Assembly: GCF_021654135.1 (NCBI RefSeq)
Contig: NZ_JAKGSD010000009.1
Location: forward strand, 1-64,000
Direction: 5' to 3'
DNA length: 64,000 bases
From: Amycolatopsis tucumanensis
Lineage (GTDB): Bacteria > Actinomycetota > Actinomycetes > Mycobacteriales > Pseudonocardiaceae
In this document: piece by piece, positions 1 to 9,814 of the stretch
Numbering within the stretch: the first letter of the stretch is position 1
Layout: each line of letters starts with the position of its first letter
Notes under the pieces: generated by a model
What the model was told of the DNA's origin: nothing
What the model saw: the letters and a program-made list of their open reading frames with translations, nothing else
Databases searched by the model: none
Translations under genes and position numbers: made by a program

Positions 1-124
1 CGACTAAAGATCGGCTGTGGATCGGGGGCGGGGGAGGTCTGGTTGGGGTAGTCGGTGGCGTTGCGTTGCCGGCTTGCGATTGTCGTGGTTCTTGACGAAC
101 TGTCTAGGCGCTGGACAGCTCGTA

Positions 125-130
125 TAAGAT
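125..130 (+). promoter_or_regulatory. Candidate -10 box for a leaderless ammonia-lyase transcript
   Basis: TAAGAT fits the actinobacterial TANNNT -10 pattern and ends six bases before the ATG at 137, the spacing expected if transcription starts at the start codon. No Shine-Dalgarno sequence is visible before the ATG. The inverted repeat CTGTC-N9-GACAG at 100-118 lies just upstream and could bind a regulator. No -35 box at normal spacing is clear. Inference only. Confidence 0.35.
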
Positions 131-136
131 GGGTCC

Positions 137-1078
137 ATGCTCGATCTCGAAGCCATCAGGAGCGCCGCCAAGCGGATCGACGGTGTCGCTCATCGGACTC
201 CTGTCCTGACGTCCTCCACCCTCGACCGGCGCACCGGCACCACCGCGTTCCTCAAGGCCGAGAACTTCCAGCGCATCGGCGCCTTCAAGTTCCGCGGCGC
301 CTACCACGCGATCTCCCACCTGACGCCCGAGCAGCTCAGCAAGGGCGTCGCGGCCTACTCGTCCGGCAATCACGCCCAGGCGGTCGCCCTCGCGGCCAAA
401 CTGGCCGGCAGCAAGGCCGTCATCCTGATGCCCGAGGACACCCCGTCGTCCAAGATGGACGCCACCCGCGGCTACGGCGCCGAGGTCCTGACCTACGACC
501 GCTACACCGGCGACCGCGTCGCGATGGGCAACCAGCTCGCCGAGGAGCGGGGCCTGACCCTAATCCCACCCTACGAGCACCCGCACATCATGGCTGGTCA
601 GGGCACCGCCGCGCTGGAACTCCTCGACGAGACCGGCGAGCTGGACACCCTCATCGCCCCGATCGGCGGCGGCGGGCTGATGGCGGGCAGCGCCACCGCG
701 GCCAAGGGCCTGCACCCCGGCATCCGGGTGGTCGGCGTCGAGCCCGAGCAGGCCGACGACACCCGCCAGTCCCTCCAGCGGGGCGAACGCGTCCGGATCC
801 CCGTCGCGCGCACCATCGCCGACGGGCTCGCCGCCGACATCCCTGGCGAGCTGACCTTCTCCGTCAACCAGCGCCTGGTCGACGACATCGTCCTGGTCAG
901 TGACGACGAGATCCGCGAGGCGATGCGGTTCGCGTTCGAGCGGCTCAAGATCGTGCTCGAACCCAGTGGCGCCACCTCCCTCGCGGGGCTGCTCAAGGGC
1001 GGCTTCACCGGCCGGGTCGGCGTCATCCTCTCCGGCGGCAACATCGGCGTCGAGCGCTTCCGCGAACTGCTCGGCTGA
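137..1078 (+). CDS. PLP-dependent threonine/serine ammonia-lyase
   Basis: A 313-residue fold-type II PLP enzyme of the threonine dehydratase/serine racemase family, which deaminates Thr or Ser to a 2-oxo acid in the cytoplasm. Visible signatures are the Schiff-base lysine motif KFRGA near residue 53, the SSGNHAQ substrate loop near 77, and the glycine-rich phosphate loop GGGG near 180. It lacks the C-terminal ACT regulatory domains of biosynthetic IlvA and has the length of the catabolic form or of serine racemase. Its ATG follows a candidate leaderless promoter. It converges on the ABC permease, whose stop is 46 bases away. The exact substrate (Thr, Ser or racemisation) cannot be told from sequence. 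Confidence 0.85.
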   Translation: MLDLEAIRSAAKRIDGVAHRTPVLTSSTLDRRTGTTAFLKAENFQRIGAFKFRGAYHAISHLTPEQLSKGVAAYSSGNHAQAVALAAKLAGSKAVILMPEDTPSSKMDATRGYGAEVLTYDRYTGDRVAMGNQLAEERGLTLIPPYEHPHIMAGQGTAALELLDETGELDTLIAPIGGGGLMAGSATAAKGLHPGIRVVGVEPEQADDTRQSLQRGERVRIPVARTIADGLAADIPGELTFSVNQRLVDDIVLVSDDEIREAMRFAFERLKIVLEPSGATSLAGLLKGGFTGRVGVILSGGNIGVERFRELLG

Positions 1079-1123
1079 GCGAGACAGCCGGGTGCCGCCC
1101 CCGACGGACGGCACCCGGCCCGC

Positions 1124-2326
1124 TCACGGCGTCGCCAGCGCCTCCGTCGGCGACAGCCGCGACGCGCGGATCGCCGGGTACAACCCCGCGATCCCGCCGA
1201 TCACCAGCGTCGCAGCGGCGCCGCCGGCCACCGCCCACAGCGGCACCACCACCGGCCACGACTGGGCGATCGCGTAGCCCACCGTCACCAAGCTCCCCAG
1301 CACGGCGCCGCCGAGCCCGCCGAGCGCGGACAACAACAGCGACTCGGCGAGGAACTGGGTGCGGATCTGCCCGCGCGTCGCACCCAGCGAGCGCCGCAGG
1401 CCGATCTCCGCGCGCCGCTCCAGCACCGAGATCACCATCGTGTTCGCCACCCCGACCCCGCCGACGAGCAGCGCCACCGCGCCCAGCCCGAGCAGCAGCC
1501 CGGTGAACGCCTCGCCCGCCGCCTGCTGCGCGGCGAGCGCGTCGGACGGTCGCGACACCTCCACCTCGTTCGGCGCGGCCGGGTTCGCGGTAGCGCCGAG
1601 CACCGACTGCACCGCCGGGACCTGCGCGTCCTGCGACCGCGTGTAGATCGTGGTGGGCAGCCCGTCGAACCGCAGCTCGCTCGCCGCCACCTCCCAGCCG
1701 ACCAGCGCGGCCGAGTCCAGCTCGGGCGCCAGCGGGGCCGGTTCGAGGATCCCGACGACCGTGAACCAGCGCCCGCCGACCAGCACCTGCATATCCGGCC
1801 CGGCGCGCGAGATGCCCAGCCGCTCGGCCGCGGACGAACCGAGCACGACCGCCGGATAACCGCTCGTGGCTTCGTTGAGCCAGGTTCCGCTGCGCACCCG
1901 CGCACCGGTCGTCGCCGGGAGATCCAGCCGGGCCGCGTAGGCGGCGAGCCCGTTGGTCTGCGCCTCGGGGATCTTGTCCGTGCGGTAGACCTTCGCCTCA
2001 CCGAGCCGCGCGATCGCCGACACCGACTCGACCGGCCCGATCCGCGCGACCATCGCCTCCGCCGTCTCCGGCAGCTGCGCCTCCTCACCGGTCAGGGTGG
2101 TGCCCGGTGACACGGTGAGCAGGTTGGTGCCGAGCGCCGCCAGCGTCCGGTCCAGCTCGGCCCGCGACGACGACGAGATCCCGACCACCGCGACCATCGC
2201 CGCGATGCCGATCGCGATCCCCAGCGCGGACAGGAACGCACGCGTCGGACGTGTCCGCAGGCCGACCGCGCCGACCTTGACGACGTCCCGCGGCCACATC
2301 CGGGCCGGCGACAACGCGGTGGTCAT
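1124..2326 (-). CDS. MacB/FtsX-type ABC transporter permease
   Basis: A 400-residue permease with one N-terminal membrane segment (about residues 28-48), a large extracytoplasmic domain, and three C-terminal membrane segments that form the FtsX domain. The conserved cytoplasmic stretch [13 protein letters not shown] lies between the first two C-terminal helices. MacB-like permeases work with an ATPase and a membrane-fusion protein by mechanotransmission, not as classical importers. It is the last gene of a four-gene minus-strand operon. Its start overlaps the ATPase stop at 2323-2326 (ATGA), which indicates translational coupling. The substrate is unknown; peptide or lipid export is typical of the family. 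Confidence 0.87.
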   Translation of the reverse strand: MTTALSPARMWPRDVVKVGAVGLRTRPTRAFLSALGIAIGIAAMVAVVGISSSSRAELDRTLAALGTNLLTVSPGTTLTGEEAQLPETAEAMVARIGPVESVSAIARLGEAKVYRTDKIPEAQTNGLAAYAARLDLPATTGARVRSGTWLNEATSGYPAVVLGSSAAERLGISRAGPDMQVLVGGRWFTVVGILEPAPLAPELDSAALVGWEVAASELRFDGLPTTIYTRSQDAQVPAVQSVLGATANPAAPNEVEVSRPSDALAAQQAAGEAFTGLLLGLGAVALLVGGVGVANTMVISVLERRAEIGLRRSLGATRGQIRTQFLAESLLLSALGGLGGAVLGSLVTVGYAIAQSWPVVVPLWAVAGGAAATLVIGGIAGLYPAIRASRLSPTEALATP

Positions 2327-2985
2327 CGCGTCACCTCCTCGACGACCCGGCCGTCCCGCATCCGCACCTGCCGCGGCAGCGACGCCGCGATGTCCCGGTC
2401 GTGCGTGATGATCACGACCGTGGTGCCGGATTCGTTCAGCTCCCGCATCAGCGTCATCACCCCGGCACCGGACGCCGAGTCGAGCGCGCCGGTCGGCTCG
2501 TCGGCCAGCAGCAGCGGTGGGTCACCCGCGACGGCCCGCGCGATCGCCACCCGCTGCCGTTCCCCGCCGGACAGCTCGTGCGGCTCGTGGTCCATCCGGT
2601 GCCCGAGCCCGACCCGCTCCAGCGCGGCCGCCGCCCGGCGCCGCCGCTCCCCCGCGCGCAGGCCCGTGTAGAGCAGGCCGTCGGCGACGTTCTCCAGCGC
2701 CGAGGTGCCCGCGGCGAGGTGGAACTGCTGGAACACGAACCCGATCCGCCGCGCCCGCAACGCGGACAGCTTCGCGTCGGACAGCGCCGCGACGTCGTGG
2801 CCGTCGATGTGCACGCTGCCCGAGGTGGGCCGGTCGAGCGTGCCGAGCACGTTGAGCATCGTCGACTTGCCCGAGCCGGACGGCCCCACGATCGCGACCA
2901 GCTCCCCCGGCTCGATCCGCAACGACACGCCGGCCAGCGCGGTCACGCCCGAATAGCGCTTGGTCACGTCGGTCAGCGAGATCAT
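2323..2985 (-). CDS. MacB-type ABC transporter ATP-binding protein
   Basis: A 220-residue ATPase with Walker [10 protein letters not shown] (about residue 35), Q-loop FVFQQ, signature [14 protein letters not shown] and Walker [13 protein letters not shown], the last being characteristic of the LolD/MacB group. The ATG at 2985 overlaps the TGA of the upstream fusion protein (2982-2985), so this start was chosen over the longer in-frame extension upstream, which runs through the antisense of that gene. It should energise the FtsX-type permease encoded next. Confidence 0.9.
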   Translation of the reverse strand: MISLTDVTKRYSGVTALAGVSLRIEPGELVAIVGPSGSGKSTMLNVLGTLDRPTSGSVHIDGHDVAALSDAKLSALRARRIGFVFQQFHLAAGTSALENVADGLLYTGLRAGERRRRAAAALERVGLGHRMDHEPHELSGGERQRVAIARAVAGDPPLLLADEPTGALDSASGAGVMTLMRELNESGTTVVIITHDRDIAASLPRQVRMRDGRVVEEVTR

Positions 2986-4052
2986 TTCGGCATCCCAACG
3001 ACCATGCCCTCGGCGATCCCGTCGCCGGAGATCTCGACCTTGCCCTCGGCGAACAACCCGGTCTTCACCGGCACGTACCGCGTGGTGGCGCCGTCCACGA
3101 CCTCGACACCGAACCCGCCTTCGGCCAACGCGACGAGCGCGGCGACCGGCACGGTGAGCACGTTCTCGCGCTTCTCGGCGGTGAAGGTGACGTCGACGGA
3201 CGCGAGGGCGTAGCTCGCCGCGGCCTGCTGGTCGTCGAACGCGATCTCGACCTCGACCTTGGTCTGCGCCTCCTCCTGCCCGCTCGCCGGCTGGATCACG
3301 GTGCTGACGTCGGTGATCTTCCCGGCCAGCTTCCGGTCGTCGGGCAGCGTGACCTGCACGGCGGCGCCCTCCTGGGCCAGCCGCTGGTCCGACGGGTCCA
3401 GCTCGACCGTGACCGCCTTCGCCGTGTCGGTGTAGGAGAGCACCTTCTGCCCCGGCGACGCGGGCTGCCCGGCGCTCGCGTCGACCGTTTCGACCCGGAT
3501 CTCGGCGGGCGTGAACACGACCCGCCCCAGCTCCACGACCCCGGTCTCGTCGAGGCCGAGGTCCTCCTGCCACTCCCGGACGGCGTCCGCGGTGGCCGAG
3601 CTGTACTCGTCGTCGATCGTGAACCCGGTGTAGCCAAGGGCGCTGAGGTTCTCCTCCAGCTGCCGCACGTCGGCGCCCTCGGTGCCGTCGGCGAGCGCCC
3701 GGTAGGCAGGCATCGCGCCGTACATCAACGTCACCGGCTTGTCGTCGACGCGGAAGACGGGCTGGCCGCGGCTGATCACGGCGCCGCTGTCCGGCACCGA
3801 GGTGAGGGTGCCCGGCAGGCGGTTGGCCAGTGTGGACGAGGCGCCGTAGCCGAGTTCGCCGTCCTCGGTCTGGGTGTCGTCGAGCGTCTGCCGCTGGACC
3901 TTCGCCGTGCTCGGCGGCAGCTCCACCGCGGCGGGCGCGGTGCCGTCGTCGCCGCGCGCGAGGACGACGTACCCACCGCCCGCGACGGCCACCACCAGCA
4001 CGAAGACGACCGCGTACAGCCGCCCGCGTCCGCGAGTTCTCGCGTCGGTCAT
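2982..4052 (-). CDS. Membrane-fusion (HlyD-like) protein with peptidoglycan-binding domain
   Basis: A 356-residue protein with an N-terminal signal anchor (about residues 10-32), a biotinyl-lipoyl-like region, a PG_binding_1 domain around residues 105-165 (the stretch with [10 protein letters not shown]...GYTGFTIDD), then beta-barrel and C-terminal domains. Fusion proteins of this type in actinobacteria link a MacB-like ABC unit to the cell wall. The ATG at 4052 overlaps the TGA of the upstream lipoprotein gene (4049-4052), which favours it over an in-frame ATG ten codons upstream. Operon order is lipoprotein, fusion protein, ATPase, permease. Confidence 0.85.
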   Translation of the reverse strand: MTDARTRGRGRLYAVVFVLVVAVAGGGYVVLARGDDGTAPAAVELPPSTAKVQRQTLDDTQTEDGELGYGASSTLANRLPGTLTSVPDSGAVISRGQPVFRVDDKPVTLMYGAMPAYRALADGTEGADVRQLEENLSALGYTGFTIDDEYSSATADAVREWQEDLGLDETGVVELGRVVFTPAEIRVETVDASAGQPASPGQKVLSYTDTAKAVTVELDPSDQRLAQEGAAVQVTLPDDRKLAGKITDVSTVIQPASGQEEAQTKVEVEIAFDDQQAAASYALASVDVTFTAEKRENVLTVPVAALVALAEGGFGVEVVDGATTRYVPVKTGLFAEGKVEISGDGIAEGMVVGMPK

Positions 4053-4555
4053 CCGCGCGCCCCCGCGAGCACTTCCTGGCACTTCTGCGACGCCTGCTCG
4101 AAGTCCGGGTCCTGCGACATGCGGCCGTCGATGCGGATGCCCTTCTGGCCGGGCTCGGGGTCGGGGAAGGCTTCGACGCCGTTCTCCCGCATGCAGACCG
4201 CGAAGTCACGCGCGGCCTGCTCCATCTTCGGGTCGGACTTGGCGGCGCCGTTCTCCTGCGGGTTGTACTGGCGGCAGGCCTCCTGCGCCTTGTCGACGGT
4301 CTCCTTGGGCACCGACCCGTCGAGCTTGAGCGTGATCCGGCCGTCCACCGGATCCTCCATCGGGACGCCGTTCTCCCGCATGCACTGCGCGTACTTCAGC
4401 CCCATGTCCCCGTTGCCCATGGTCGGTGTGCTGCCCGCGGTGGTGCTCGCGGCGCTACCCGCGGAAGCCACCCCGCTGCCGCCGTCGCCGTCGGAACCGC
4501 ACCCGGCGAGTGCCAGTGCGAGGGCCACGGGAACCGCGGCCAGGATCTTGCGCAT
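4049..4555 (-). CDS. Lipoprotein with duplicated CMRENGV module
   Basis: A 168-residue predicted lipoprotein: signal peptide ending in the lipobox LAGC at about residues 16-19, then a Ser/Thr/Gly-rich linker. The mature part has two similar modules, each opening with CMRENGV (about residues 58 and 120) and closing with a second Cys (CRQYNP and CQEVL), so four cysteines could form two disulfides. The family is not assigned to a named function here. It is first in the operon with the fusion protein, ATPase and permease, which suggests an extracytoplasmic substrate-contact or wall-sensing subunit. It is divergent from the two-component genes across a 117-base gap. Confidence 0.8.
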   Translation of the reverse strand: MRKILAAVPVALALALAGCGSDGDGGSGVASAGSAASTTAGSTPTMGNGDMGLKYAQCMRENGVPMEDPVDGRITLKLDGSVPKETVDKAQEACRQYNPQENGAAKSDPKMEQAARDFAVCMRENGVEAFPDPEPGQKGIRIDGRMSQDPDFEQASQKCQEVLAGARG

Positions 4556-4672
4556 CAGGATCTCCTTCGCATTCGAGGACGAACGGAGGGGAATGAAACG
4601 GGGCGCGGCATTTCCCGGGCGTTTCCGACATCGCTAACGCCGAGGAAACACCGCGCCGGTCACGCTGGACCG

Positions 4673-5329
4673 GTGCGGGTTCTGGTGGTGGAGGACGAGC
4701 CGATGCTCGCCGAGGCGATCGCGGAGTGGCTGCGTGAGGACGCGCACGCGGTGGACGTCGCGCACGACGGCGGCGGCGCGCTGGACCGGCTGGCGGTCAA
4801 CGACTACGACGTCGTGGTCCTGGACCGGGACCTGCCCGGGGTGCACGGCGACGACGTGTGCCGCGAGCTGGTGTCCTCGTCGTCCCCGACGCGCGTGCTG
4901 ATGCTGACCGCCGCAGCGGAGGTCACCGACCGGGTCGCCGGGCTGACCATCGGCGCCGACGACTACCTCGCGAAACCGTTCGCGTTCCCGGAACTGGCCG
5001 CGCGGATCCTGTCGCTGGGCCGCCGCGCCCGCCCGGCCGCGCCGCCGGTGCTCAGCCGCGCCGGGATCACGCTCGATCCGGCGCGCCACGAGGTCTTCCG
5101 CGACGGCCGCTACGTGCCGCTGTCCAAAAAGGAGTTCGCCGTGCTGGCCGAGCTGCTGCGCGCCGACGGCGCGACCGTGTCCGCGGAGTTCCTGCTGGAG
5201 AAGGCGTGGGACGAGAACGCGGACCCGTTCACCGGCGCGGTCCGGCTCACGATCCTCAAGCTGCGCCGCAAACTCGGCGACCCGCCGGTGGTCGAGACCG
5301 TGACCGGCGTCGGGTACCGGATCCCGTGA
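4673..5329 (+). CDS. OmpR/PhoB-family response regulator
   Basis: A 218-residue regulator. The receiver domain (about 1-115) has the acidic pair EDE near the start, the phospho-acceptor Asp in VVVLDRDLPG (about residue 51) and the conserved Lys in AKPFAF. The C-terminal winged-helix domain (about 125-217) ends in the typical TVTGVGYRI. The GTG at 4673 was chosen because the receiver starts directly with VRVLVVEDE. The longer upstream reading frame is antisense to the lipoprotein gene. Its stop overlaps the kinase start (GTGA at 5326-5329). Given its divergence from the MacB-type operon, that operon is the likely target; this is inference. Confidence 0.9.
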   Translation: MRVLVVEDEPMLAEAIAEWLREDAHAVDVAHDGGGALDRLAVNDYDVVVLDRDLPGVHGDDVCRELVSSSSPTRVLMLTAAAEVTDRVAGLTIGADDYLAKPFAFPELAARILSLGRRARPAAPPVLSRAGITLDPARHEVFRDGRYVPLSKKEFAVLAELLRADGATVSAEFLLEKAWDENADPFTGAVRLTILKLRRKLGDPPVVETVTGVGYRIP

Positions 5330-6564
5330 GGCGGCCGCGGCGGATCACCCTGCGCGCCCGGCTCACCCTGATCTACGGCGGGCTGTTCCTGGCCGGTGGT
5401 GTGGTGCTGCTCGGGGTCACCTACGCGTTGTTCAACTCCCAGGTGGGGCGCGGCACGATCAAACTGCTCACCCGCGTCGGCCCGGCACCCGGGACGGACA
5501 CGGTGATCACGACCAACGACCTGAACGACGTGCTCATCGGTTCCGAAGCCGAACGCGTCGCGCGTGAGCAGGCCGCTCTGCTGCGCGAAGCCGCGTCGCA
5601 CTCCCTGCTGGTGCAGGGCACGATCGCGCTGGTCGTGGTCGGCGCGCTAGCGATCGGCTTCGGCTGGCTGGTCGCGGGCCGGGTGCTGGCGCCGCTGCAC
5701 GGCGTCACCGGCTCGGCGCGCCGGATCGCGGCGTCGGCCGATCCGCGCCAGCACCGGCGGATCACGCTGCGCGGCCCGGACGACGAGGTCAAGGACCTGG
5801 CCGAGGCGTTCAACACGATGGTCGAGCGACTGGACCGCTCGTTCGACGGCCAGCGGCGGTTCGTCGCCAACGCCTCGCACGAGCTGCGCACCCCGCTGAC
5901 GCTGAACCGGTCGCTGGTCGAGGTCGCGATGCACCGCCGGTCGGCGTCGCCGGACGTCAAGGAGCTGGGCGAGAAGCTGCTGCAGATCAACTCGCGGCAC
6001 GAACGGCTCATCAGCGGGCTGCTGGTGCTGGCGAAGTCGGAGAACGTCGTGGAGCGGTTCCCGCTCGACCTCGCCAACGTCGTCACGCACGTCGTCGCGC
6101 AGACCGCCGACCAGGCGAAAGCCGCGGACGTGACGGTGACCGACTCGCCCGCCGAAGCCCCCACGCTGGGCGACGCGCTGCTGCTCGAACGGCTGGTGCA
6201 CAACCTGGTGGAGAACGGCGTCCGGCACAACGAGCCGGGCGGCTGGGTCCACGTCGGCACGCACACCCGTGGCGACGTGGTCGAGATCGAGGTGAGCAAC
6301 ACCGGGCCGGTGGTGGCCGACGCGGAGATCCCGGCGCTGTTCGAACCGTTCCGCCGCCGCGCCGCGCCGCGGCTGGACTCGGCGAAGGGCGCCGGGCTCG
6401 GGCTGTCGATCGTGCGTTCGGTGGCGAGCGCGCACGACGGCGAAGTGACCGCCCGGCCGCGGGACGGCGGCGGGCTCGTGGTCACCGTGCGCCTGCCCGC
6501 GAGGCTGCCCGGTCAGGACCTGACGAGCTTCGGGATGTCGCGCAGGCCGGCGTCCGGCAGGTAG
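5326..6564 (+). CDS. Sensor histidine kinase (HAMP-HisKA-HATPase)
   Basis: A 412-residue membrane kinase with two membrane segments (about residues 10-32 and 95-117) enclosing a short sensor loop, a HAMP domain, the H-box NASHELRTPLTL (about residue 185), the N-box NLVENGVRHN and the G-box GAGLGLSIV. The short extracytoplasmic loop resembles envelope-stress sensors that detect membrane-active compounds through their helices. It is translationally coupled to the response regulator. Its 3' end overlaps the convergent MprF-like gene by 52 bases (6513-6564). Confidence 0.9.
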   Translation: MRRPRRITLRARLTLIYGGLFLAGGVVLLGVTYALFNSQVGRGTIKLLTRVGPAPGTDTVITTNDLNDVLIGSEAERVAREQAALLREAASHSLLVQGTIALVVVGALAIGFGWLVAGRVLAPLHGVTGSARRIAASADPRQHRRITLRGPDDEVKDLAEAFNTMVERLDRSFDGQRRFVANASHELRTPLTLNRSLVEVAMHRRSASPDVKELGEKLLQINSRHERLISGLLVLAKSENVVERFPLDLANVVTHVVAQTADQAKAADVTVTDSPAEAPTLGDALLLERLVHNLVENGVRHNEPGGWVHVGTHTRGDVVEIEVSNTGPVVADAEIPALFEPFRRRAAPRLDSAKGAGLGLSIVRSVASAHDGEVTARPRDGGGLVVTVRLPARLPGQDLTSFGMSRRPASGR

Positions 6565-8552
6565 GCGCGGGCGATCGCGACGCCGATGCGCGGCAGGTCG
6601 GCCTCGTCGCGGTAGATCAGGTACATGGGCGCGTACCGAGGGCGGAACTTCGCCTTGAACGCGTGCAGCGAGCGGAAGCCGTAGTACGGCTCGAGCGCCG
6701 CGCCGAGCTTGTCCAGCAGCGCGTCGAGGATCCGCGTGTCCCCCTCGGTTCCGGCGCGGGCGAGCGGCGCGCCGGACAGCGACAGGTAGCGGGCGCCCTC
6801 GTCGCGGAAGGCCTGGCAGGCGGAGGCGATCAGGAACTCCACGACGTGCTTGAACCCGTCCGAGCGGCGGCGCATCACGTCCAGCGTCCAGCCCTCGATC
6901 TCGCCGTCCCCGGCGTAGACCGGGATCCACGAGGTGACGCCGTGCACGCGCCCGTCGTCGTCGACCGCGAGCCCGACCCGCACGTGCCGGTCCAGCGCCT
7001 CGTCCACCCCGCCGAGCGTGAAACCCATCTCCGGCAGGCCCTTGTCACCGACCCACTCCTCGGAGATCGCCCGCACCTGCTGCAGCACCGCGCGCGGCTC
7101 GTCGGCGAGGTGGACCAGGCGGAACGTGATGCCCTCCTTGACGGCGCGGTTGAGCGCGCTGCGGGCCGGCTGCCACTGCTTGCCCTTGAACTCCAGGCCG
7201 GGCAGGTCGATCAGGGTGTCCTCGGCGACCTGCAGGTACCGCCAGCCCAGCCGCTCGGCGCCGCGGACCGACGGTTCGGTCGCGGAGAACAGGCACGGCA
7301 CGAGCCCGGCGCGGTCGCAGTTCTCGGCGAACTCGGCGACCGCGCCGTCCCCGTCGGAGCGCGGGCAGATCGGGTCACCGAGCGCGACGGCCACCCCGGC
7401 GTGCTTGCGGTAGGCGACGTAACCGGCGTCGTGCGCGATCGGGAAGTAGCGGTTCTCCGGCCAGGTGGTCATCCAGGACAGGGTGCCGCCGCCGTTGCGC
7501 TGGACGAGTTCGATGGCGTGCTGCCGGTCGCCGTCGGCCGTGCGTGGCCGCCACGGGACGCGGAAGGCGTGCCGCCCGGCGACGAGCAGCACCAGGTAGC
7601 CGAGCCAGAAGACGCTGTCGGTGACCACCAGCGGGACGTCGTCGACCGCTTCGACTGCGTCAAGGACGGTGGCGACCAGCAGCGCGACCCCGGCCAGCGC
7701 GGTGAGCAGGATGTCGAGCCCGGCGATGACGACCACGGCCCACCACGCGACCCGGCGGCCGTGGCTGAGCCCGCGCATCACGAGGAGGGCCAGCACGATC
7801 ACGACGACGACCTCGACGGCGGACGAGTCGTCGGTGCCGGTGGGTCCGAGTGGACCGGTCGTGGGGAAGAACCACGTGACGATCCGGACGGCGGCCACGA
7901 CCAGCAGCCCGGACGCGGCGAGCAGCCGCCATTCGCGACGGCTGGGCTGTCCGGTATTCCGGACGCGGTTCGGCCCGGCGATCCGCGGCGACAGCGGCAG
8001 GGTGATCGCGACGGCGAGGAAGTGCTCGACGTCGGCCAGGGTGCCGCTGTAGAGCAGGGCGATCCCGGCGTAGCCGACCAGCAGGATCCGCAGGCGCAGG
8101 CGCCAGGGGGCGCGGAGGGTCGCGGTGGCTGCGGTGATGGCGGCGAAGGCGCCGGCGGACGGTCCGACGTCGCGGACCGTGGCGACGGCCGCCGCCCACG
8201 ACGAGACGTCCCGGAGAGCGAGGAGGACCCCGGCAGCGCCGAGAACCGCGACGAGGTGTCCAGTCACGAAGGTGCCGATGGTGCGTCTCGTGCCGAGCCG
8301 GAGTTCGGCGAAGCCGGTGAACAACGCGAAGCTGAGGAAGACCGGCAGGTAGTAGAGCGGGGTGAGCGCGAAGAACGGCCCGGTGAGGGGCGTCCACCAG
8401 TGGCCGGCTTCGAAGGCGGGCAGGCCGAACGCGATGTCGGGGAACCAGGCGCGGTCCTCGACCGGGGACCAGAGGCTCCCGGTGGCGACGGCGGTGACCA
8501 GGAGTGCCGCGAGGAAGGCGAGCGTGAAGGGGAGGCGGCGGAGCGGTGTCAT
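6513..8552 (-). CDS. MprF-like phosphatidylglycerol aminoacyltransferase with multi-pass N-terminus
   Basis: A 679-residue two-part protein. The N-terminal half has many hydrophobic segments and resembles rhomboid-like actinobacterial membrane domains. The C-terminal half (about residues 340-679) is a DUF2156/LPG-synthase catalytic domain of GNAT-like fold, with stretches such as NGGGTLSWMTTWPENRYFP and the C-terminal FKAKFRPRYAPMYL. Such enzymes transfer Lys or Ala from aminoacyl-tRNA to phosphatidylglycerol and lower sensitivity to cationic peptides. The ATG at 8552 overlaps the upstream stop (8549-8552). Together with the neighbouring kinase and exporter it suggests a membrane-defence module. 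Amino-acid specificity is unknown. Confidence 0.75.
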   Translation of the reverse strand: MTPLRRLPFTLAFLAALLVTAVATGSLWSPVEDRAWFPDIAFGLPAFEAGHWWTPLTGPFFALTPLYYLPVFLSFALFTGFAELRLGTRRTIGTFVTGHLVAVLGAAGVLLALRDVSSWAAAVATVRDVGPSAGAFAAITAATATLRAPWRLRLRILLVGYAGIALLYSGTLADVEHFLAVAITLPLSPRIAGPNRVRNTGQPSRREWRLLAASGLLVVAAVRIVTWFFPTTGPLGPTGTDDSSAVEVVVVIVLALLVMRGLSHGRRVAWWAVVVIAGLDILLTALAGVALLVATVLDAVEAVDDVPLVVTDSVFWLGYLVLLVAGRHAFRVPWRPRTADGDRQHAIELVQRNGGGTLSWMTTWPENRYFPIAHDAGYVAYRKHAGVAVALGDPICPRSDGDGAVAEFAENCDRAGLVPCLFSATEPSVRGAERLGWRYLQVAEDTLIDLPGLEFKGKQWQPARSALNRAVKEGITFRLVHLADEPRAVLQQVRAISEEWVGDKGLPEMGFTLGGVDEALDRHVRVGLAVDDDGRVHGVTSWIPVYAGDGEIEGWTLDVMRRRSDGFKHVVEFLIASACQAFRDEGARYLSLSGAPLARAGTEGDTRILDALLDKLGAALEPYYGFRSLHAFKAKFRPRYAPMYLIYRDEADLPRIGVAIARAYLPDAGLRDIPKLVRS

Positions 8553-9247
8553 GTCCGGCCCTCCGTGGGTGCTCCGGCCAGCAGGTCCTTGACGCCGTCC
8601 CAGCGGTTGCGGCGGAAGCGGGTTTCGGCTCGGGCGAGGCGTGCCGGGTCGTAGCGGGCGCGGGCCCACGGCGAGCCCGGACGGGCGAGCCGCACGGCGG
8701 CGACGACCGCGACGAACGGCACCGCGATCCCGATCAGCCCGGAGGCGATCTTGCCCTTGAAGATGGCGATGCCGGCGAGCACGAGGTGGGCGAGAACGGT
8801 GACGGCGAACGCCACGCGCCCTTCGTCGGCCGTGTCCTCGAACGGGCGTGCCCCGAGGACGAGCAAGGCGCCGATGACGGCCGCGACGAGCACCGCGTCG
8901 ACGGATTTGCGTCCCTCGCGGGCCCAGTAGACGTCGTCCAGGTGCAGCCAGAGGGCGAACTCGTCGAGCGTGAGGGCCGCACCGGCGCCGAAGACCACGG
9001 CGAGGACCTCCGCCCACGGCGACCCCGGCCGGTACACGAACTCGCCGGCGCCGCTGAGGAGCATGAGGAAGATGCCGTAGACGTGGTGGTGGACGTGCAC
9101 GTCCCCGACGCTGGTGTCGCGGAACGGCCCCCGCCCGGCGCGGATCATCCGCACGACCACGCGGGTGACCACAAAGGTGACGACAAACGCGGCGACCACC
9201 CACAGCACGAGGCCGGTGGAGGCGCCGGCGAACAACTCGACGGTCAC
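8549..9247 (-). CDS. Multi-pass membrane protein, function unknown
   Basis: A 232-residue integral membrane protein with about five or six hydrophobic segments and the conserved-looking cytoplasmic stretches DVHVHHHVYGIFL (His-rich) and DEFALWLHLDDVYW. Both are rich in residues that could bind a metal, but no catalytic family is recognised. The GTG at 9247 is supported by GGAAGGGG upstream; a longer in-frame reading frame upstream is low-complexity and unlikely. The stop overlaps the start of the MprF-like gene (ATGA), so the two are probably co-translated and may act together in lipid modification. Confidence 0.65.
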   Translation of the reverse strand: MTVELFAGASTGLVLWVVAAFVVTFVVTRVVVRMIRAGRGPFRDTSVGDVHVHHHVYGIFLMLLSGAGEFVYRPGSPWAEVLAVVFGAGAALTLDEFALWLHLDDVYWAREGRKSVDAVLVAAVIGALLVLGARPFEDTADEGRVAFAVTVLAHLVLAGIAIFKGKIASGLIGIAVPFVAVVAAVRLARPGSPWARARYDPARLARAETRFRRNRWDGVKDLLAGAPTEGRT

Positions 9248-9299
9248 GGCCGCCACCCCTTCCCCACGGCGCTCCGAAGTCCCAGCCTGCGGCCGCGCG

Positions 9300-9814
9300 G
9301 AGGAACCAACTAGGGCCGAAAGACCTACCGGGCTGGCGGCTGGGGAGGGCAGTTCCCAACGCGCGAAGAGGCCCGCGAGGGACCGAACCGGCTGCGCCGC
9401 CGCGCCGGGGAGCGGGCGGACGCCGCCATCGCAACCAGCCTCACCCGCTCCGCCCCGCAGCGCCACCCCACTCCCCTTGCAAACCGCCCCCACTCCGCGG
9501 GCAACTCGGCTCACCCCACTCCGCCGACCGCCCCCCACCACCGCGCACGCCCCGCCCCGGCCTCAGCCCCAGCCCACTCCGCAGCCACCAATCCGCATCC
9601 CCACGCCGCGATCCGGCTCCCCCAACCGCGCCCGCGCCGCACCACCACCCCGCACCCTCAACCCACCCCACTCCACTCCACCAACCGTGCACGCCCCGCC
9701 CCATCCGCAAGCCCGCCCCCACCTCACTCCGCTCGGCAAACCGCGCCCGCTCCGCGGGCGCCGCCCCGCCCCCTCAGCCGACCCCACTCCACCAACCGCC
9801 TCCACTCCCACCCC
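9300..9814. repeat. C-rich degenerate tandem repeats downstream of the broken transporter gene
   Basis: About 500 bases of strongly strand-biased sequence (C-rich on the plus strand), with recurring blocks such as CCCACTCCACCAACCG, CGCCCGCTCCGCGGGC and GCACGCCCCGCCCC. Read on the minus strand, the block GGTTGGTGGAGTGGGGT resembles the 3' end of the transporter remnant, GGTGGGCGTGGAGTGGGGTAG at 9815-9835, so these may be decayed copies of that gene end. Units are longer and less regular (roughly 110-140 bases) than at 13260-13727. The long open frames here are by-products of base composition. Confidence 0.5.

Noticed and set aside
2323..4209. A single 628-residue ATPase with a long N-terminal extension
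   Set aside because: The extension is Arg-rich antisense of the fusion-protein gene; the ATG at 2985 with an ATGA overlap is the natural start.
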